DNA of 64,000 nucleotides from Lamellibrachia columna. Taxonomy: Eukaryota; Annelida; Polychaeta; Sabellida; Siboglinidae. A program made the position numbers and the translations under genes. The stretch spans positions 913,095 through 977,094 of the forward strand of contig OY759263.1 of assembly GCA_963662155.1 (NCBI GenBank), read 5' to 3'. Shown here piece by piece: positions 1-11,387 of this stretch (position 1 is its first letter; the number at the start of each line of letters is the position of its first letter). The notes beneath the pieces were generated by a model. That model searched no databases. It had not been told where the DNA came from and was given only the letters and a program-made list of their open reading frames with translations.

Positions 1-64
1 ATGTGTGCTGCAGTAGCGGGGGAAAGTGTTGCGACACGAGAAGAAAAAGTATTGTCATCTGCAA

Positions 65-598
<534 letters not shown>

Positions 599-602
599 GA
601 AC

Positions 603-702
<100 letters not shown>

Positions 703-747
703 GCCCAGTCGCATGGTGGGCTACGAATGAAATAAACATTGAATTAC

Positions 748-905
<158 letters not shown>

Positions 906-2560
906 TCTTGTACCGGTTGCAAGCTCGCCGTAAAGCAAATCTTTGGGGAGTGTGCCGTCTTCCACTCTGTGGACATGATCCAGCCACTTGAGTCGTCGCT
1001 GGGTCAGGAGAGCGAACATGCTGGGGATAACATAACGTCTGTTTTCGGTACTTTGTCTTGCCACGTGATTCCCAGCATTCGCCTGAGGCAGCGGAGGTGG
1101 AAGCTGTTCAGTCTCTTCTCCTGACTTCCATAGGTTGTCCATGCTTCACTGCTGTAGAGAAGGGTGCTGAGGACGCCTGGTAAACACGGAGTTTTTTGTT
1201 CTACGTCAACTTACTATCTGTCCAAAGCCTCTTGCTGAGTCTTGACATGACAGCTGCAGCCTTGGAAGTCCTGGTGCTGATTTCAGAATCAAGAGACATG
1301 TTACTGGTGATGGTCGAGCCAAGATACGTGAAGCTGTCAACAACTTGTAAAGTGGCGTCGTTGATGTTAATGGCGCGCGGAGTCTCTTCATCCTGACCAA
1401 GATGTTTGTTTTCATGATGCTGATCGTCAGCCCAAACTCCTTGCAGGCATGGGAGAACTGATCAATCAGCTGCTGTATATGATCCTCAGTATGAAAAATT
1501 AACGCAGCGTCATCGGCAAATATCATATCATGGATCAGAACTTTCCGCACTTCAGTCTTAGAGCGCAGCTTTCCGTCAGATCTGATATGCAGGTAGATGC
1601 CCGTGTCCGAAAGCATAAGACAGCAGCATGGAAAAGAAGATCCCAACGAGGGTTGGTGCGAGAACGGAACCTTGCTTTACTCCACTGCTGATCTTGAAGT
1701 CGTCGGATGTTGCTCCATTATAGCTAACGGTACTGTGCATGTTCTCGTGGAAGGACGAGCTCACTCCTAAGAGTCAATGAGGGCAGCATATCTTCCAAAG
1801 AAGCTTGAAGAGACCATCTCTGCTGATGAGGTAGAAAGCCTTTGTGAGGCTGTGTAGGGTGGCTTACTGCTGATCGCGCCACTTCTCTTGGAGCTGTCGG
1901 TGTGAAAACATCATATCCACTGTTGATCTGCCAGCTCTGAATCCACACTGAGATTCAGGATAGATACGTGATGCTAGGGTCTGCAACCTGGCCAGAGCAA
2001 CACGAACGAAGACCTTCCCAACAATGCACAGCAAGGAGATGCCTCGGTAAATGTTGCAGTCGCTGCGGTCTCCCTTGTTCTTATACAAGGTGATGATGTT
2101 TGCATCCCGCATGTTCTGCGGCACGGTTCTCTCTTCATCCACAGAGACACAGGAGTTCATGCAGGTGCTTCTGAAGTGCTGGCTTCCAGCTATTTGTGAA
2201 CTCTGGACAATGACAGTGTGGTGGTCTGATAAACCATCCAAAGCTGTAGGTGTCTGGATATTGTTATAAGTTGAACGAGTTATCAAGAGGTCGAGCCAGT
2301 GATCATGTATATGTGTCCAAAAGTTAACATGTTGTTTCAAATCAAAGGATACCAGGATGTCATTAAAGGTGGTTGTTATTGCTGAAGGTATGTCATAATG
2401 AAGATTAAAATCACCGAAAATAAAACATTCTGAATGTATACTTGCCAAATTTCCCAGCAAATCCTGGAATTCTTCAAAGAAACTGGCTGGGTGTCCTGGA
2501 GGGCGATACATACAGACGAAATAAGCGGAGAAAGAAGAATCTGAATCTCATCTCAATGTA
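906..2560 (-). pseudogene. Degenerate LINE (non-LTR retrotransposon) copy, endonuclease C-terminus to RT to 3' end
   Basis: Read on the minus strand from 2511 downwards, frames broken by stops and frameshifts give the end of an apurinic-type endonuclease (FGDFNLHYD, then DGLSDHHTVI). An internal deletion joins this to RT motifs: QNMRDANIITLYKNKGD, the RGISLL block and the GFRAGRST block near 1870-2150, KQGSVLAPTL near 1660, and FADDAALIF near 1510. A typical 3' segment with RRLKWLDHVHR lies near 985. It is a different LINE family from the copies at 2585-3766 and 17325-20285. Several frame changes mean it is dead. Confidence 0.75.
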
Positions 2561-2584
2561 ACATATGATCATTGTGCAGGTTTT

Positions 2585-3766
2585 GCTAACACGTTATTAC
2601 ACTTTTGACAAAGTGCCACATCAAATATTACTACTTAAATTAAAAGCCCTTGGTATCGGGGATAGCATAACTGACTGGATAGAACAATGGCTGACTGACA
2701 GAAGACAACGAGTTGTAGTAGATGGAGAAGTTTAAAATTGGAAATCGGTTTTGAGTGGGGTACCTCAAGGATCAGTATTAGGACCTATATTATTCTTAAT
2801 TTATATCAATGACTTGGACGACAGTATAACAAGTAACGTACTGAAATTTGCGGATGACACAAAACTGTTTAGAAAGGTTAATACTGATGGTGATAAACAA
2901 CATTTACAAAACGATCTAGACAGATTAGTGAAATGGTCTGAGAAATGGCAGATGTTGTTCAATTTTGGGAAATGTAAATGCCTACATACAGGACATAGGA
3001 ACTTGAATGTAAACTATAAAATGGGAGATACTGTTCTGGGTACTACTGTAAAAGAAAAGGACTTAGGAGTTACAATAAGCGCTGATATGAAAGTTTCAGA
3101 GCAGTGTGGTATTGCAGCTTCAAAGGGTAATCAAATTCTTGGATTGATTAGAAGAAACATAACATACAAGGGAAAAAAGTTAATTATATCTCTTTATAAA
3201 GCAATAGTTAGACCTCATTTAGAATACTGTATACAAGCATGGAGACCATATCGTAAGAAGGATATAGATACGCTTGAACGCATACAAAGGAGAGCAACTA
3301 AAATGATTCCAGAACTGAGAGACCTTAGTTATGAAGAACGCCTGAAAGAATGTGGTTTAACAACTCTAGAGACAAGGAGGTTAAGAGGAGATCAGATTGA
3401 AGTTTTTAAGATATTGTATGGGTATGAAAATATTGATAGAAATATGTTTTCTCACTCAAGAAGGATAGCAGAACTAGAGGACATGAGGTAAAATTAGTAA
3501 AGGATCAATGTAGATTGGACATCAGGAAGCACTCGTTCTCACAGAGGACAATAAATGAATGGAACAAATTGTCTACAGATTGTGTAACTGCTAGCAGCGT
3601 GAATATGTTTAAAAACAAGGTTGACACATATCTCAGGAGGGCGGGCTATAAGTAGATGAACATTGTTGGACTCTCGATAAGCCAATGGCTTCCTTGTCCA
3701 CTTGCCATCTGGGCCTTTGGCTTGGATGGCAAATCTTGTTAAATCTTGTTAAATCTATAAAAAATA
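2585..3766 (+). pseudogene. 5'-truncated CR1/jockey-type LINE, RT domain and 3' UTR
   Basis: The copy begins in the RT domain (DKVPHQ..., about 2607). An in-frame stop (TAA near 2732) replaces a residue that the minus-strand copy at 17.4-19 kb keeps. The main open part (2751-3491) shows SGVPQGSVLGPILF and the catalytic FADDTK block, then the thumb region LEYCIQAWRPY. A single-T loss in a T run near 3450 shifts the frame; the last 57 or so codons (to AGYK, about 3654) continue in another frame. The 3' end carries tandem AAATCTTGTT, the same tail as the copy ending at 17325. It is not functional. Confidence 0.85.
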
Positions 3767-4686
3767 ACATATAGTAACGGTCTACTGGTGTATAAATGCG
3801 TAGCAAAATATAAATCACATGATTACAATTGAGTGCAAGTCGGTTTTGGCGAAGCATTGTCAGATCGATAACTGTATAGGGTAACCTTCAAATAATGAAA
3901 TGGGTGGATGATACAATTGACGGAGAAATACACTCTGAGCAGTTTAATGGAATAGGCGGTACGTAATGTGTGGACGTCATAGCTACACACCTCAAAGGAG
4001 TTATCGGGCTGCTAATTCTGCATTGTCTCAGTGCCCTTTTCACTGTAGCAACTAGAACTACAGCACGTGGTTGTACCGATGTCACGGTGAATAAAACGAG
4101 ACACTTGCGTTAATACGCGATACACCCCACATTTACCCTAACGACCGTAACCGTTTGTGTAATGAACACAACTTCAGGAATGTATTTCCTTAAAATTTCC
4201 ACGATTTGCAACCTTAAATAATCTACTTTCGGGTAATAGTATATAATTTAAGAACACATTAATCGAATTGTTGACTACCATGAGGTGAGTCACATTTAGG
4301 CAGAATGACAGATAGGTCAATTGAATATATATTAATAATGTGCACTCTTTTACCGCCTTTGGATTCTTCACATATTTTAGTAGGAATGCGGTAAGTGCGG
4401 GCAAGAGCGTGTAAACGATAAGAGTGCGTACAGCCTATTTCGATATGTTCCACATCAGTTAGCGTCATCAAAGTACCGCTATATTGAGTGGCCACGCTGA
4501 CTTCCCGCGCACTAGAAATTTGACTCGGGGAATACGAGAGGTAAAGTTTAATCATGATCATTTCAGCTGCCTACCATTCCACATGCCCAAGACACGAGGC
4601 TCAGCCTCATAGCCATGTAAGTCCACTAGTTATGTTTTGTAATTAATACGTAGGGGAAGGCAGTGTTAGTTGACTCAACTGGGTTA
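3767..4686. other. Intergenic sequence, nothing recognised
   Basis: No coding, RNA or repeat signal was recognised. Short open frames here have no recognisable motifs. Confidence 0.5.
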
Positions 4687-4923
<237 letters not shown>

Positions 4924-4925
4924 AA

Positions 4926-4943
4926 TGGTGCCAGAGGTGGGAT
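4926..4943 (+). promoter_or_regulatory. Primer binding site
   Basis: TGGTGCCAGAGGTGGGAT follows the LTR after two bases. TGG is the complement of the tRNA CCA end. The reverse complement resembles the 3' end of a tRNA-Leu, which is inferred from memory of tRNA-Leu T-arm and acceptor sequences. Confidence 0.75.
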
Positions 4944-5582
4944 TTGATAACGCGACGAGACCACGAAGACGAGGCGAGGTGGCGGAGACGTAGAGTCGAG
5001 TAAGGAGCCTGGACCCTGATGACAACCTCGAGCGACATCCTGACGTCCTCGACATCCGGTCTGACGTTTGACCGAGAGTAAGGCGACTTCCGGTCCGGCC
5101 CTGTTCGAGTGAGGACCGTAGACACTGATGACGACCCGGAGCGACTCAAGAGTGACATTTCCGGTTTAACACTATTCGGCCGCGACGATGACTAGCCCCG
5201 ACACGCGACGATCGAGCCACGTGACGTGCCGTGACGCTAAGTGACTTAGATCCTGACTGCATTGATAAACGATTGAATTTTGAATTGATACCCGTTCACT
5301 GTATAATTAGGAACTGTATTGTGTATCCTGTCTGTGTAGCTATAGCAGCATTATAGAGATAGCCAGTATCAGAATTTTTTTAGAGGGACTTTTTGACATT
5401 TGCGTGTTAGTTAGGCATGTTTTCTGAGTAAGATGTATCTGTAGTTGTGAGGGTGCAGAGTAGTCCTGTAGATACGAATGTTATTCATGGGTATAACGGG
5501 TATATAACTTTTGTTCCGTACTGGGAATTTGGTATACATCTGGGTTAATACTTAGTAGGGCAGTCGCAACTAGCAAGCAGAC

Positions 5583-6749
5583 ATGAGTATTGACGGGGCC
5601 ACTGGATTTGTGCCACCCGACACGGTTCAGGGTGACTTGCAGGACCAACTGGTCACACTGCGAGAGGAGCTGTTACAGCTGCGGCTTGCAACCAATGACC
5701 GTCCACGCGTTGCGTACGTACCGCGGGAGCGGAAGGTGAAACCTTTCAGTGGACGTGGTGAGGTGACAGTGCAGGATTTTCTTGCAGATGTCGAGAGTCT
5801 ATTTAGGGCACGAGCGATGTCTGATGAGGAGCAGTGTGACTTCATGACGTCACACCTCGAAGGTGATGCCAGACAGGAGATCCGGTTCCGGCCTGTGGAG
5901 GAGGTGCGTACCGCGACGTGTATCAGGCGGATTCTGCTGGAAGTGTTTGGCGAGAAGAGGTCGGTATCGCAGTTGCAGGAACTCTTCTATCTTCGTAAAC
6001 AGGCTGACGGGGAGGGGATCCGTAGTTTTGCAGGTGCTCTGCAGCAACTGATGGAAGCGCTTTTGCGCAAGGACGGACATGCCGTCAACCAGCCTGACCG
6101 TGTGATCGCCGAACACTTCGCAGAGGGCCTGAAAGACCGCGTACTACGACGCGAGGTGAAGCAACAGCACCGGCTGCGACCGCAGATGAGCTTCGTGGAA
6201 CTGAGGGAAGAGGCTATTCAGTGGTCCGAGGAGGAAGAGAGGCCGCCGCAATCCAGTCGACGACAGACTGCTGGTGCATTTGAGCTGGTCGCCGACGCAG
6301 GGGAAGCAGGTAACGTTACAGATCTGCAACGAGTGCTCTCAGAGTTAGAGAAACAGCAGCACGTCATCGAGGCGCTGACTGAGCGTGTGGAGAGGATGGA
6401 AGGTGTTGCGACAGGTAGGACGGGTGGACGACGGTCCAACACTCCACAGAGGCCCTGGTCGGACCAGCGACCCGCATCTGCGCCGCAGAACTTGCAGACA
6501 CGACGGCCATTTCAGGAGCGACGCGCATTTCAGGGACCCTCGATGCAGTACACACCAGACGGGCAGCCAATTTGTTACCGTTGTGGTGGAGTTGGCCACC
6601 TGGGCAGGCAGTGTCGCAATGAGGCGAGCACTGGACCACGCCGGCCCCAGACGGAGGCTTGTCCACCGGGTGTGCAGACGACGGCCCCTACGGCACACAG
6701 ACGAGAGCACCCAGACGATGTTAGAGAGAACACACATCCTTTAAACTGA
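5583..6749 (+). CDS. gag: Gypsy Gag polyprotein (capsid/nucleocapsid)
   Basis: This 388-residue frame encodes the structural protein that packages the element's RNA. The middle (about residues 50-220) has the character of a retrotransposon Gag capsid: an acidic/basic helical region containing VKPFSGRGEVTVQDFL. A predicted coiled-coil stretch follows near residues 245-275. The C-terminal part holds one CX2CX4HX4C zinc knuckle, CYRCGGVGHLGRQC, at residues 331-344, which binds RNA. The ATG at 5583 is the first in the frame after the leader. The frame closes with TGA directly after a TTTAAAC heptamer, consistent with programmed -1 frameshifting into pol. The element is full-length for a Gypsy Gag. 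Confidence 0.93.
   Translation: MSIDGATGFVPPDTVQGDLQDQLVTLREELLQLRLATNDRPRVAYVPRERKVKPFSGRGEVTVQDFLADVESLFRARAMSDEEQCDFMTSHLEGDARQEIRFRPVEEVRTATCIRRILLEVFGEKRSVSQLQELFYLRKQADGEGIRSFAGALQQLMEALLRKDGHAVNQPDRVIAEHFAEGLKDRVLRREVKQQHRLRPQMSFVELREEAIQWSEEEERPPQSSRRQTAGAFELVADAGEAGNVTDLQRVLSELEKQQHVIEALTERVERMEGVATGRTGGRRSNTPQRPWSDQRPASAPQNLQTRRPFQERRAFQGPSMQYTPDGQPICYRCGGVGHLGRQCRNEASTGPRRPQTEACPPGVQTTAPTAHRREHPDDVRENTHPLN
6740..6746 (+). promoter_or_regulatory. Probable -1 ribosomal frameshift site (TTTAAAC)
   Basis: In the gag frame the ending reads CCT TTA AAC TGA. T_TTA_AAC is a canonical X_XXY_YYZ slippery heptamer placed directly before the gag stop. Slipping back one base continues as TTT AAA CTG ACG into the pol frame, which is open from 6725. 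No downstream stem or pseudoknot was worked out. Confidence 0.8.
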
Positions 6750-9700
6750 CGCCGCTCGTTACCAAGAGTCGGGTAGACGAGCTAGTGCGTACAGGCTCAC
6801 ACGCTACCGCGCCAACTGACGCGACCGTTGGTACTTGCCCTACGGCAACTGTCTTGATGGGAGGTGTGGAGGTCAATTGCTTACTTGACACAGGTTCCCA
6901 AGTAAGTACTATCACTGAGTCTTTCTTTCGTAAGTACATTGCTCGAAACGACCGAGAGCTGGCGTCTTGCAGTTGGTTGAAGCTCACCGCTGCAAACGGT
7001 TTAGATATACCGTATGTTGGGTACGTCGAGTTGGACGTGACGACCATGGGTCAGACCATACCTGGCAGAGGTATCCTGGTTGTCTGCGATTCCCCTGATA
7101 CAGATCAGTGCGCGCATAAGAAGAGGTGTCCTGGCATTCTGGGAATGAATGTCATGGGAGAGCTTGACCTTGCTCTATGGAAACGATCCCTGAACACAGG
7201 TAGTTACAGAGCAGAGTCGGTGATGGCGTCGGTCATAGACGCGAAGCAACGGGACCGGAGAGGATTTACTCGTGTGGCAGGGTGGAGCGCAGTGCGAATC
7301 CCAGCGCAGTCTTGTGCCACGTTGATGGTTTCCGGTTTGCAGAGACAGGCTGATGCGACATGGGTCGTTGTAGAACCCATTGTGGGGGCACTTCCGGTGG
7401 AGGTGTCATTGTGTAGTACTTTAACTAGAGTACACCAGGGTGCTGCACCTGTGCAGGTAGTCAACACCAGCAGAGAAGACGTGTGGCTGAAGCCGAGGAT
7501 GCGAATAGGTATCTATCAGACCATCGCGCACGTCAGTGAAGAGGACAGAATATGTTTTGAGCGAGTCAGAGTGTCTGAGGAGTACGTGAGCAGGACTGAG
7601 GACCGACCGCCAGGTGTAGTCGACACGCGTGAGGTACTAACCAGTACACTCGATGTCGGGCCACACGTCACCGCGGAGCAGGTTGCTCAACTGAGAGATC
7701 TCATCTCGCGGAACGAACGAGCATTCGCCCGAGATGATGACGACCTTGGCTATACAGATTTAGCCATGCACACGATAAGGACCACGACTGAGGTACCCGT
7801 ACGACAACCTTTCAGAAGGATTCCGCCTACACAGTATCAAGAGGTGAAAGAGCACATCAAGGATCTTCTGAACAGAGGTGTTATCAGAGAGAGCCATTCG
7901 GCATGGGCTTCGCCGATCGTCCTGGTCAGGAAGAAAGACGATTCGCTGCGCATGTGCGTGGACTATCGGCTGCTCAATGCGAAGACCCACCGAGACGCAT
8001 TTCCGCTGCCGCGCATTGACGAGAGTTTTGACGCCATGAGCGGCGCAAACTGGTTTACCACATTGGATCTGGCTTCAGGATACCACCAGATCGCGATGTC
8101 GGAGGACGACCGAGAGAAGACGGCCTTCACCACACCTATGGGGCTGTACGAATTCAACCGTATGCCGTTCGGGCTCTGTAACAGTCCCGCGACCTTCCAG
8201 AGGTTGATGCAGAGGTGCTTTGGAGATCTGTGTTACCAGACGGTACTCTGTTACCTTGATGACGTTATCATCTTCTCCAAGACGTTCGACAGCCACCTAG
8301 CTCAGTTGGAGCAAGTGCTACAGCGACTGCAGAGGATTGGACTGAAGCTGAAGACAAGCAAGTGTCACTTCTTACAGCGGGAGGTGCTATACCTAGGACA
8401 CCATGTGTCGGCCGACGGCATTGCCACAGATCCGGCAAAGATCGATGCTGTGAAAGACTGGGCCGTGCCGAACACAGTGAAACAGCTTCGCTCCTTTGTA
8501 GGATTCGCGTCCTACTACCGTAAGTATGTGCAAGGGTTCAGTATGATTGCAGCGCCGCTACACGATCTAGTGACCAGTGTCAACAAGGAAATGAAGGAGA
8601 AGGGACGGTTGAGAGGAGCCTTCAAGGACAGTTGGAGTCCAGAGTGTGACGGAGCTTTCAAGGTTTTGAAGAACGCGCTCTGCTCAGCTCCAGTTCTCGG
8701 GTATGCCCAGTACCAACGACCATTCATAGTGGAGACGGACGCCAGCCACCTGGGTCTCGGCGCTGTCCTGTCTCAAGAACAGGAAGGACGTCGTGTCGTC
8801 ATCGCGTACGCGAGTCGCAGGTTGCGACCACCCGAACGCCAGTATAGCTCGATGAAGCTAGAGATGCTAGCACTTAAGTGGGCGGTCACCACGAAGTTCC
8901 GTGCCGACCTTTACGGCGGAGAGTTCGTCATCTACACTGACAACAACCCGTTGAAGTACCTGAAGACCGCCAAGTTGGGAGCCATCGAGCAACGATGGGC
9001 AGCTGAGCTGGCCCCATTCAACTTCACGATCGAATATCGAGCTGGACGTTCAAACGGAAACGCAGATGCCTTGAGTCGACAGCAACTCGACTACGAGCCC
9101 GGGGCAACCGACTTCGACGAGGAAGACGACGTGCAGCAGATATGCGCAACATATGCATCGTGCACGCTACTCCCGCGAGAACTACGCCAACAGATAGAGA
9201 AGAATGACAGAGTACGACAAGAATTCCAGGTTGAAGTAAAGGAGATAGAGGTACAGTCAACCCAGTCACCTGCCTTCCAAGCGTTGTCACCTGAAGAACT
9301 TGCAGAGTTGCAGAGGAAAGACCCAGACATCAGCAGGTTCCTGATGTACTGGAGGGTCGGCGAGAAGCCGAAGAAGTGTGCACAGAAGGGTGTGACACAA
9401 CTGCTGAGACAGTGGCACAAGATGAGGGAAGAGAATGGGGTTTTGTACCGCAAGGTGAGAGATCCACAGGGTGGAGAGGTTAAGCAGCTAGTTCTACCGA
9501 GTGTGCTGAAGCACCGACTTCTAGAAGCGGTGCACGACAAGATGGGTCACCAGGGTGGTGATAGGACGAGCAGCCTGGCGTGGCACCGTTGTTACTGGCC
9601 AGGTATGCACAGAGAGATTGATGACTACGTGAAGAACTGTGCGAGGTGCACACTAGCGAAGATGCCGCGACAGAAGACACGCGCGCCGATGGGACACCTT

Positions 9701-11002
9701 CTAGCATCGCGTCCCTTAGAGGTCTTGGCGGTGGATTACACACAGTTGGAGAAGGCAGCAGATGGACGTGAGAGTGTTCTGGTACTGACAGACGTGTTCA
9801 CCAAATTCGCTTGGGCTGTACCAGCACGTGACCAGAAGGCGAACACGACGGCGCGACTATTGGTGAGAGAGTGGTTTCAGCGTTACGGAGTTCCACAGAG
9901 GATCCATTCTGACAGAGGCCGGAATTTCGAGAGTGCGACTATTGGAGAGCTGTGCAAGCTGTACGGCATCGAGAAGTCAAGGACTACGGCATACCATCCA
10001 GAGGGGAACGGGCAGTGTGAAAGGTTTAACCGGACTTTACACGACTTGTTAAGGACCCTTCCGCCGGCACAGAAGCGAAGATGGACAGAGCATCTGCCCG
10101 AGCTTTGCAACGCCTACAATGCGACGCCACATGCGTCGACGGGATACTCGCCACACTACTTGTTGTTTGGGCGCGATCCCTGGCTGCCGATAGACGCATT
10201 CCTAGGGCAGGAGTTGAGGGAGGACGATTGTGACAGCTCGATCGACGGATGGCTTGCCACACATCAGAAGAGACTGCAAGACGCGTATTCTCACGCAAAC
10301 GAACAACTCGGCGCTGCAGCAGAAAGTCGTAACCTGCTTCACGAGAGATTGAAGATGAGTGAGCCGCTGACACTTGGTTGCAGGGTTTACCAATGCAACA
10401 GACTACCAGGACGCAACAAAATGCAGGATGCATGGAGCCCGGAGGTGTACAAGGTAGTACGGATACCCGCGGAGCCTGGTGGACCTTACCACATCGAGAG
10501 GGCAGACGGGTTCGGCCGACCTCAGACAGTCTGCAGGAAGAACATCCAGCCAGCGGGTCCAGGAGCGATTGTTCCGACTCCAGTGGCAGTCACTCCAGAG
10601 GTCAAAGACGACGAACGCTCTGATGAGAGCTCTGACGAAGAGGAGGAGGAGGAGGATTACCTTGTCGCGATCGTTCCAGTGGTTCGTCCGACGATAGCTC
10701 CAGCTTCAGTGGTCCAGCCGATTGCTGAGGAGGTTTTGACGGGAGAGGAGATTCACGATGAGCCTACCGTGATACCGGTATCGATACCAGTACCCGCACC
10801 TAGGAGATCGGGCAGGATGCGGAAGAAGGTGGTACGCTTCGAAGAAGTCGACACGCAAGTACCTACACCGGCCCCGCGGCGATGCAACGTCATTCCTGAA
10901 CCGTGTGTGGGGGACCAATTGACCCCCATCATGACTAGTTTGTTTGTAGCGATGGCTCGCAGTGGTGTGGTCTTTTCGGGAAGCATTAACCGGGACGGTT
11001 AA
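6740..11002 (+). CDS. pol: Gypsy Pol polyprotein: protease, reverse transcriptase, RNase H, integrase
   Basis: Pol copies the element's RNA into DNA and inserts it. It is probably made as a Gag-Pol fusion through the heptamer at 6740. There is no good ATG near the start, and the first alternative start is a GTG at 6785 (residue 1 in this numbering). Domains in order: aspartic protease with LLDTGSQ (D35); RT with VDYRLLN, FTTLDLASGYHQI and catalytic YLDD (residues 490-493); RNase H with ETDASHLGLGAV and YTDNNPLKYL; integrase with an HHCC zinc finger (HDKMGHQGG... to CARC) and a DD35E triad at about D984, D1043 (HSDRGRNF) and E1079 (PEGNGQCERF). The C-terminus is acidic and then basic, with no chromodomain seen. 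All catalytic residues are present and there are no stops over about 1,405 codons. Confidence 0.95.
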   Translation, partial: FKLTPLVTKSRVDELVRTGSHATAPTDATVGTCPTATVLMGGVEVNCLLDTGSQVSTITESFFRKYIARNDRELASCSWLKLTAANGLDIPYVGYVELDVTTMGQTIPGRGILVVCDSPDTDQCAHKKRCPGILGMNVMGELDLALWKRSLNTGSYRAESVMASVIDAKQRDRRGFTRVAGWSAVRIPAQSCATLMVSGLQRQADATWVVVEPIVGALPVEVSLCSTLTRVHQGAAPVQVVNTSREDVWLKPRMRIGIYQTIAHVSEEDRICFERVRVSEEYVSRTEDRPPGVVDTREVLTSTLDVGPHVTAEQVAQLRDLISRNERAFARDDDDLGYTDLAMHTIRTTTEVPVRQPFRRIPPTQYQEVKEHIKDLLNRGVIRESHSAWASPIVLVRKKDDSLRMCVDYRLLNAKTHRDAFPLPRIDESFDAMSGANWFTTLDLASGYHQIAMSEDDREKTAFTTPMGLYEFNRMPFGLCNSPATFQRLMQRCFGDLCYQTVLCYLDDVIIFSKTFDSHLAQLEQVLQRLQRIGLKLKTSKCHFLQREVLYLGHHVSADGIATDPAKIDAVKDWAVPNTVKQLRSFVGFASYYRKYVQGFSMIAAPLHDLVTSVNKEMKEKGRLRGAFKDSWSPECDGAFKVLKNALCSAPVLGYAQYQRPFIVETDASHLGLGAVLSQEQEGRRVVIAYASRRLRPPERQYSSMKLEMLALKWAVTTKFRADLYGGEFVIYTDNNPLKYLKTAKLGAIEQRWAAELAPFNFTIEYRAGRSNGNADALSRQQLDYEPGATDFDEEDDVQQICATYASCTLLPRELRQQIEKNDRVRQEFQVEVKEIEVQSTQSPAFQALSPEELAELQRKDPDISRFLMYWRVGEKPKKCAQKGVTQLLRQWHKMREENGVLYRKVRDPQGGEVKQLVLPSVLKHRLLEAVHDKMGHQGGDRTSSLAWHRCYWPGMHREIDDYVKNCARCTLAKMPRQKTRAPMGHLLASRPLEVLAVDYTQLEKAADGRESVLVLTDVFTKFAWAVPARDQKANTTARLLVREWFQRYGVPQRIHSDRGRNFESATIGELCKLYGIEKSRTTAYHPEGNGQCERFNRTLHDLLRTLPPAQKRRWTEHLPELCNAYNATPHASTGYSPHYLLFGRDPWLPIDAFLGQELREDDCDSSIDGWLATHQKRLQDAYSHANEQLGAAAESRNLLHERLKMSEPLTLGCRVYQCNRLPGRNKMQDAWSPEVYKVVRIPAEPGGPYHIERADGFGRPQTVCRKNIQPAGPGAIVPTPVAVTPEVKDDERSDESSDEEEEEEDYLVAIVPVVRPTIAPASVVQPIAEEVLTGEEIHDEPTVIPVSIPVPAPRRSGRMRKKVVRFEEVDTQVPTPAPRRCNVIPEPCVGDQLTPIMTSLFVAMARSGVVFSGSINRDG

Positions 11003-11141
11003 GAGTTAGTTGGGGAGGACCCAGGAGGAATTTTTAGAGGGACTTTTGATACGCAGGAATTTGGGAGAACCCTAGAGTTCCAGCGGGATGTTCTTTTTTT
11101 TTATATAGTAACCGGGACGGTTAAGATTTAGTTGGGGAGGA
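11003..11141 (+). promoter_or_regulatory. Gypsy 3' region with duplicated polypurine tract
   Basis: A segment of about 34 bp containing AACCGGGACGGTTAAGA and TTGGGGAGGA appears twice, at about 10987-11022 (overlapping the pol stop) and 11109-11141. The second copy abuts the 3' LTR and is the likely primer for plus-strand synthesis. A TTTTTAGAGGGACTTTT motif here also occurs in the 5' leader near 5376. Confidence 0.7.
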
Positions 11142-11339
11142 TGTAGCAGGGTGACGCCATGTTAATCGATAGGCGTCACCACCAGCTAATTAGTATTTTG
11201 AACAGCTGACGTACCAGCCTCGTCCTGGGGTAACGAAAAAGCCGATTTCGACAGCCACCTAGCTCAGTTGGAGCAAGTGCTGCATTTTTGATGTGTATGA
11301 CTATCAACTGATAGACGACCCACGGAGACGACCTACCAC

Positions 11340-11340
<1 letters not shown>
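11142..11340 (+). repeat. 3' LTR of Gypsy element (199 bp)
   Basis: It matches the 5' LTR at both ends but has about 61 extra bases in the middle (about 11202-11262). The stretch 11247-11281 is identical over 35 bases to the RT coding region at 8285-8319, starting TTCGACAGCCACCTAGC. The LTR thus carries a piece of the element's own pol gene. Confidence 0.92.

Positions 11341-11387
<47 letters not shown>

Noticed and set aside
3888..4561. Short minus-strand frames between LINE and Gypsy
   Set aside because: No motif, no splice support, lengths as expected by chance.
9091..9540. Antisense frames inside the Gypsy pol gene
   Set aside because: Shadows of a strongly coding plus frame; no motifs.
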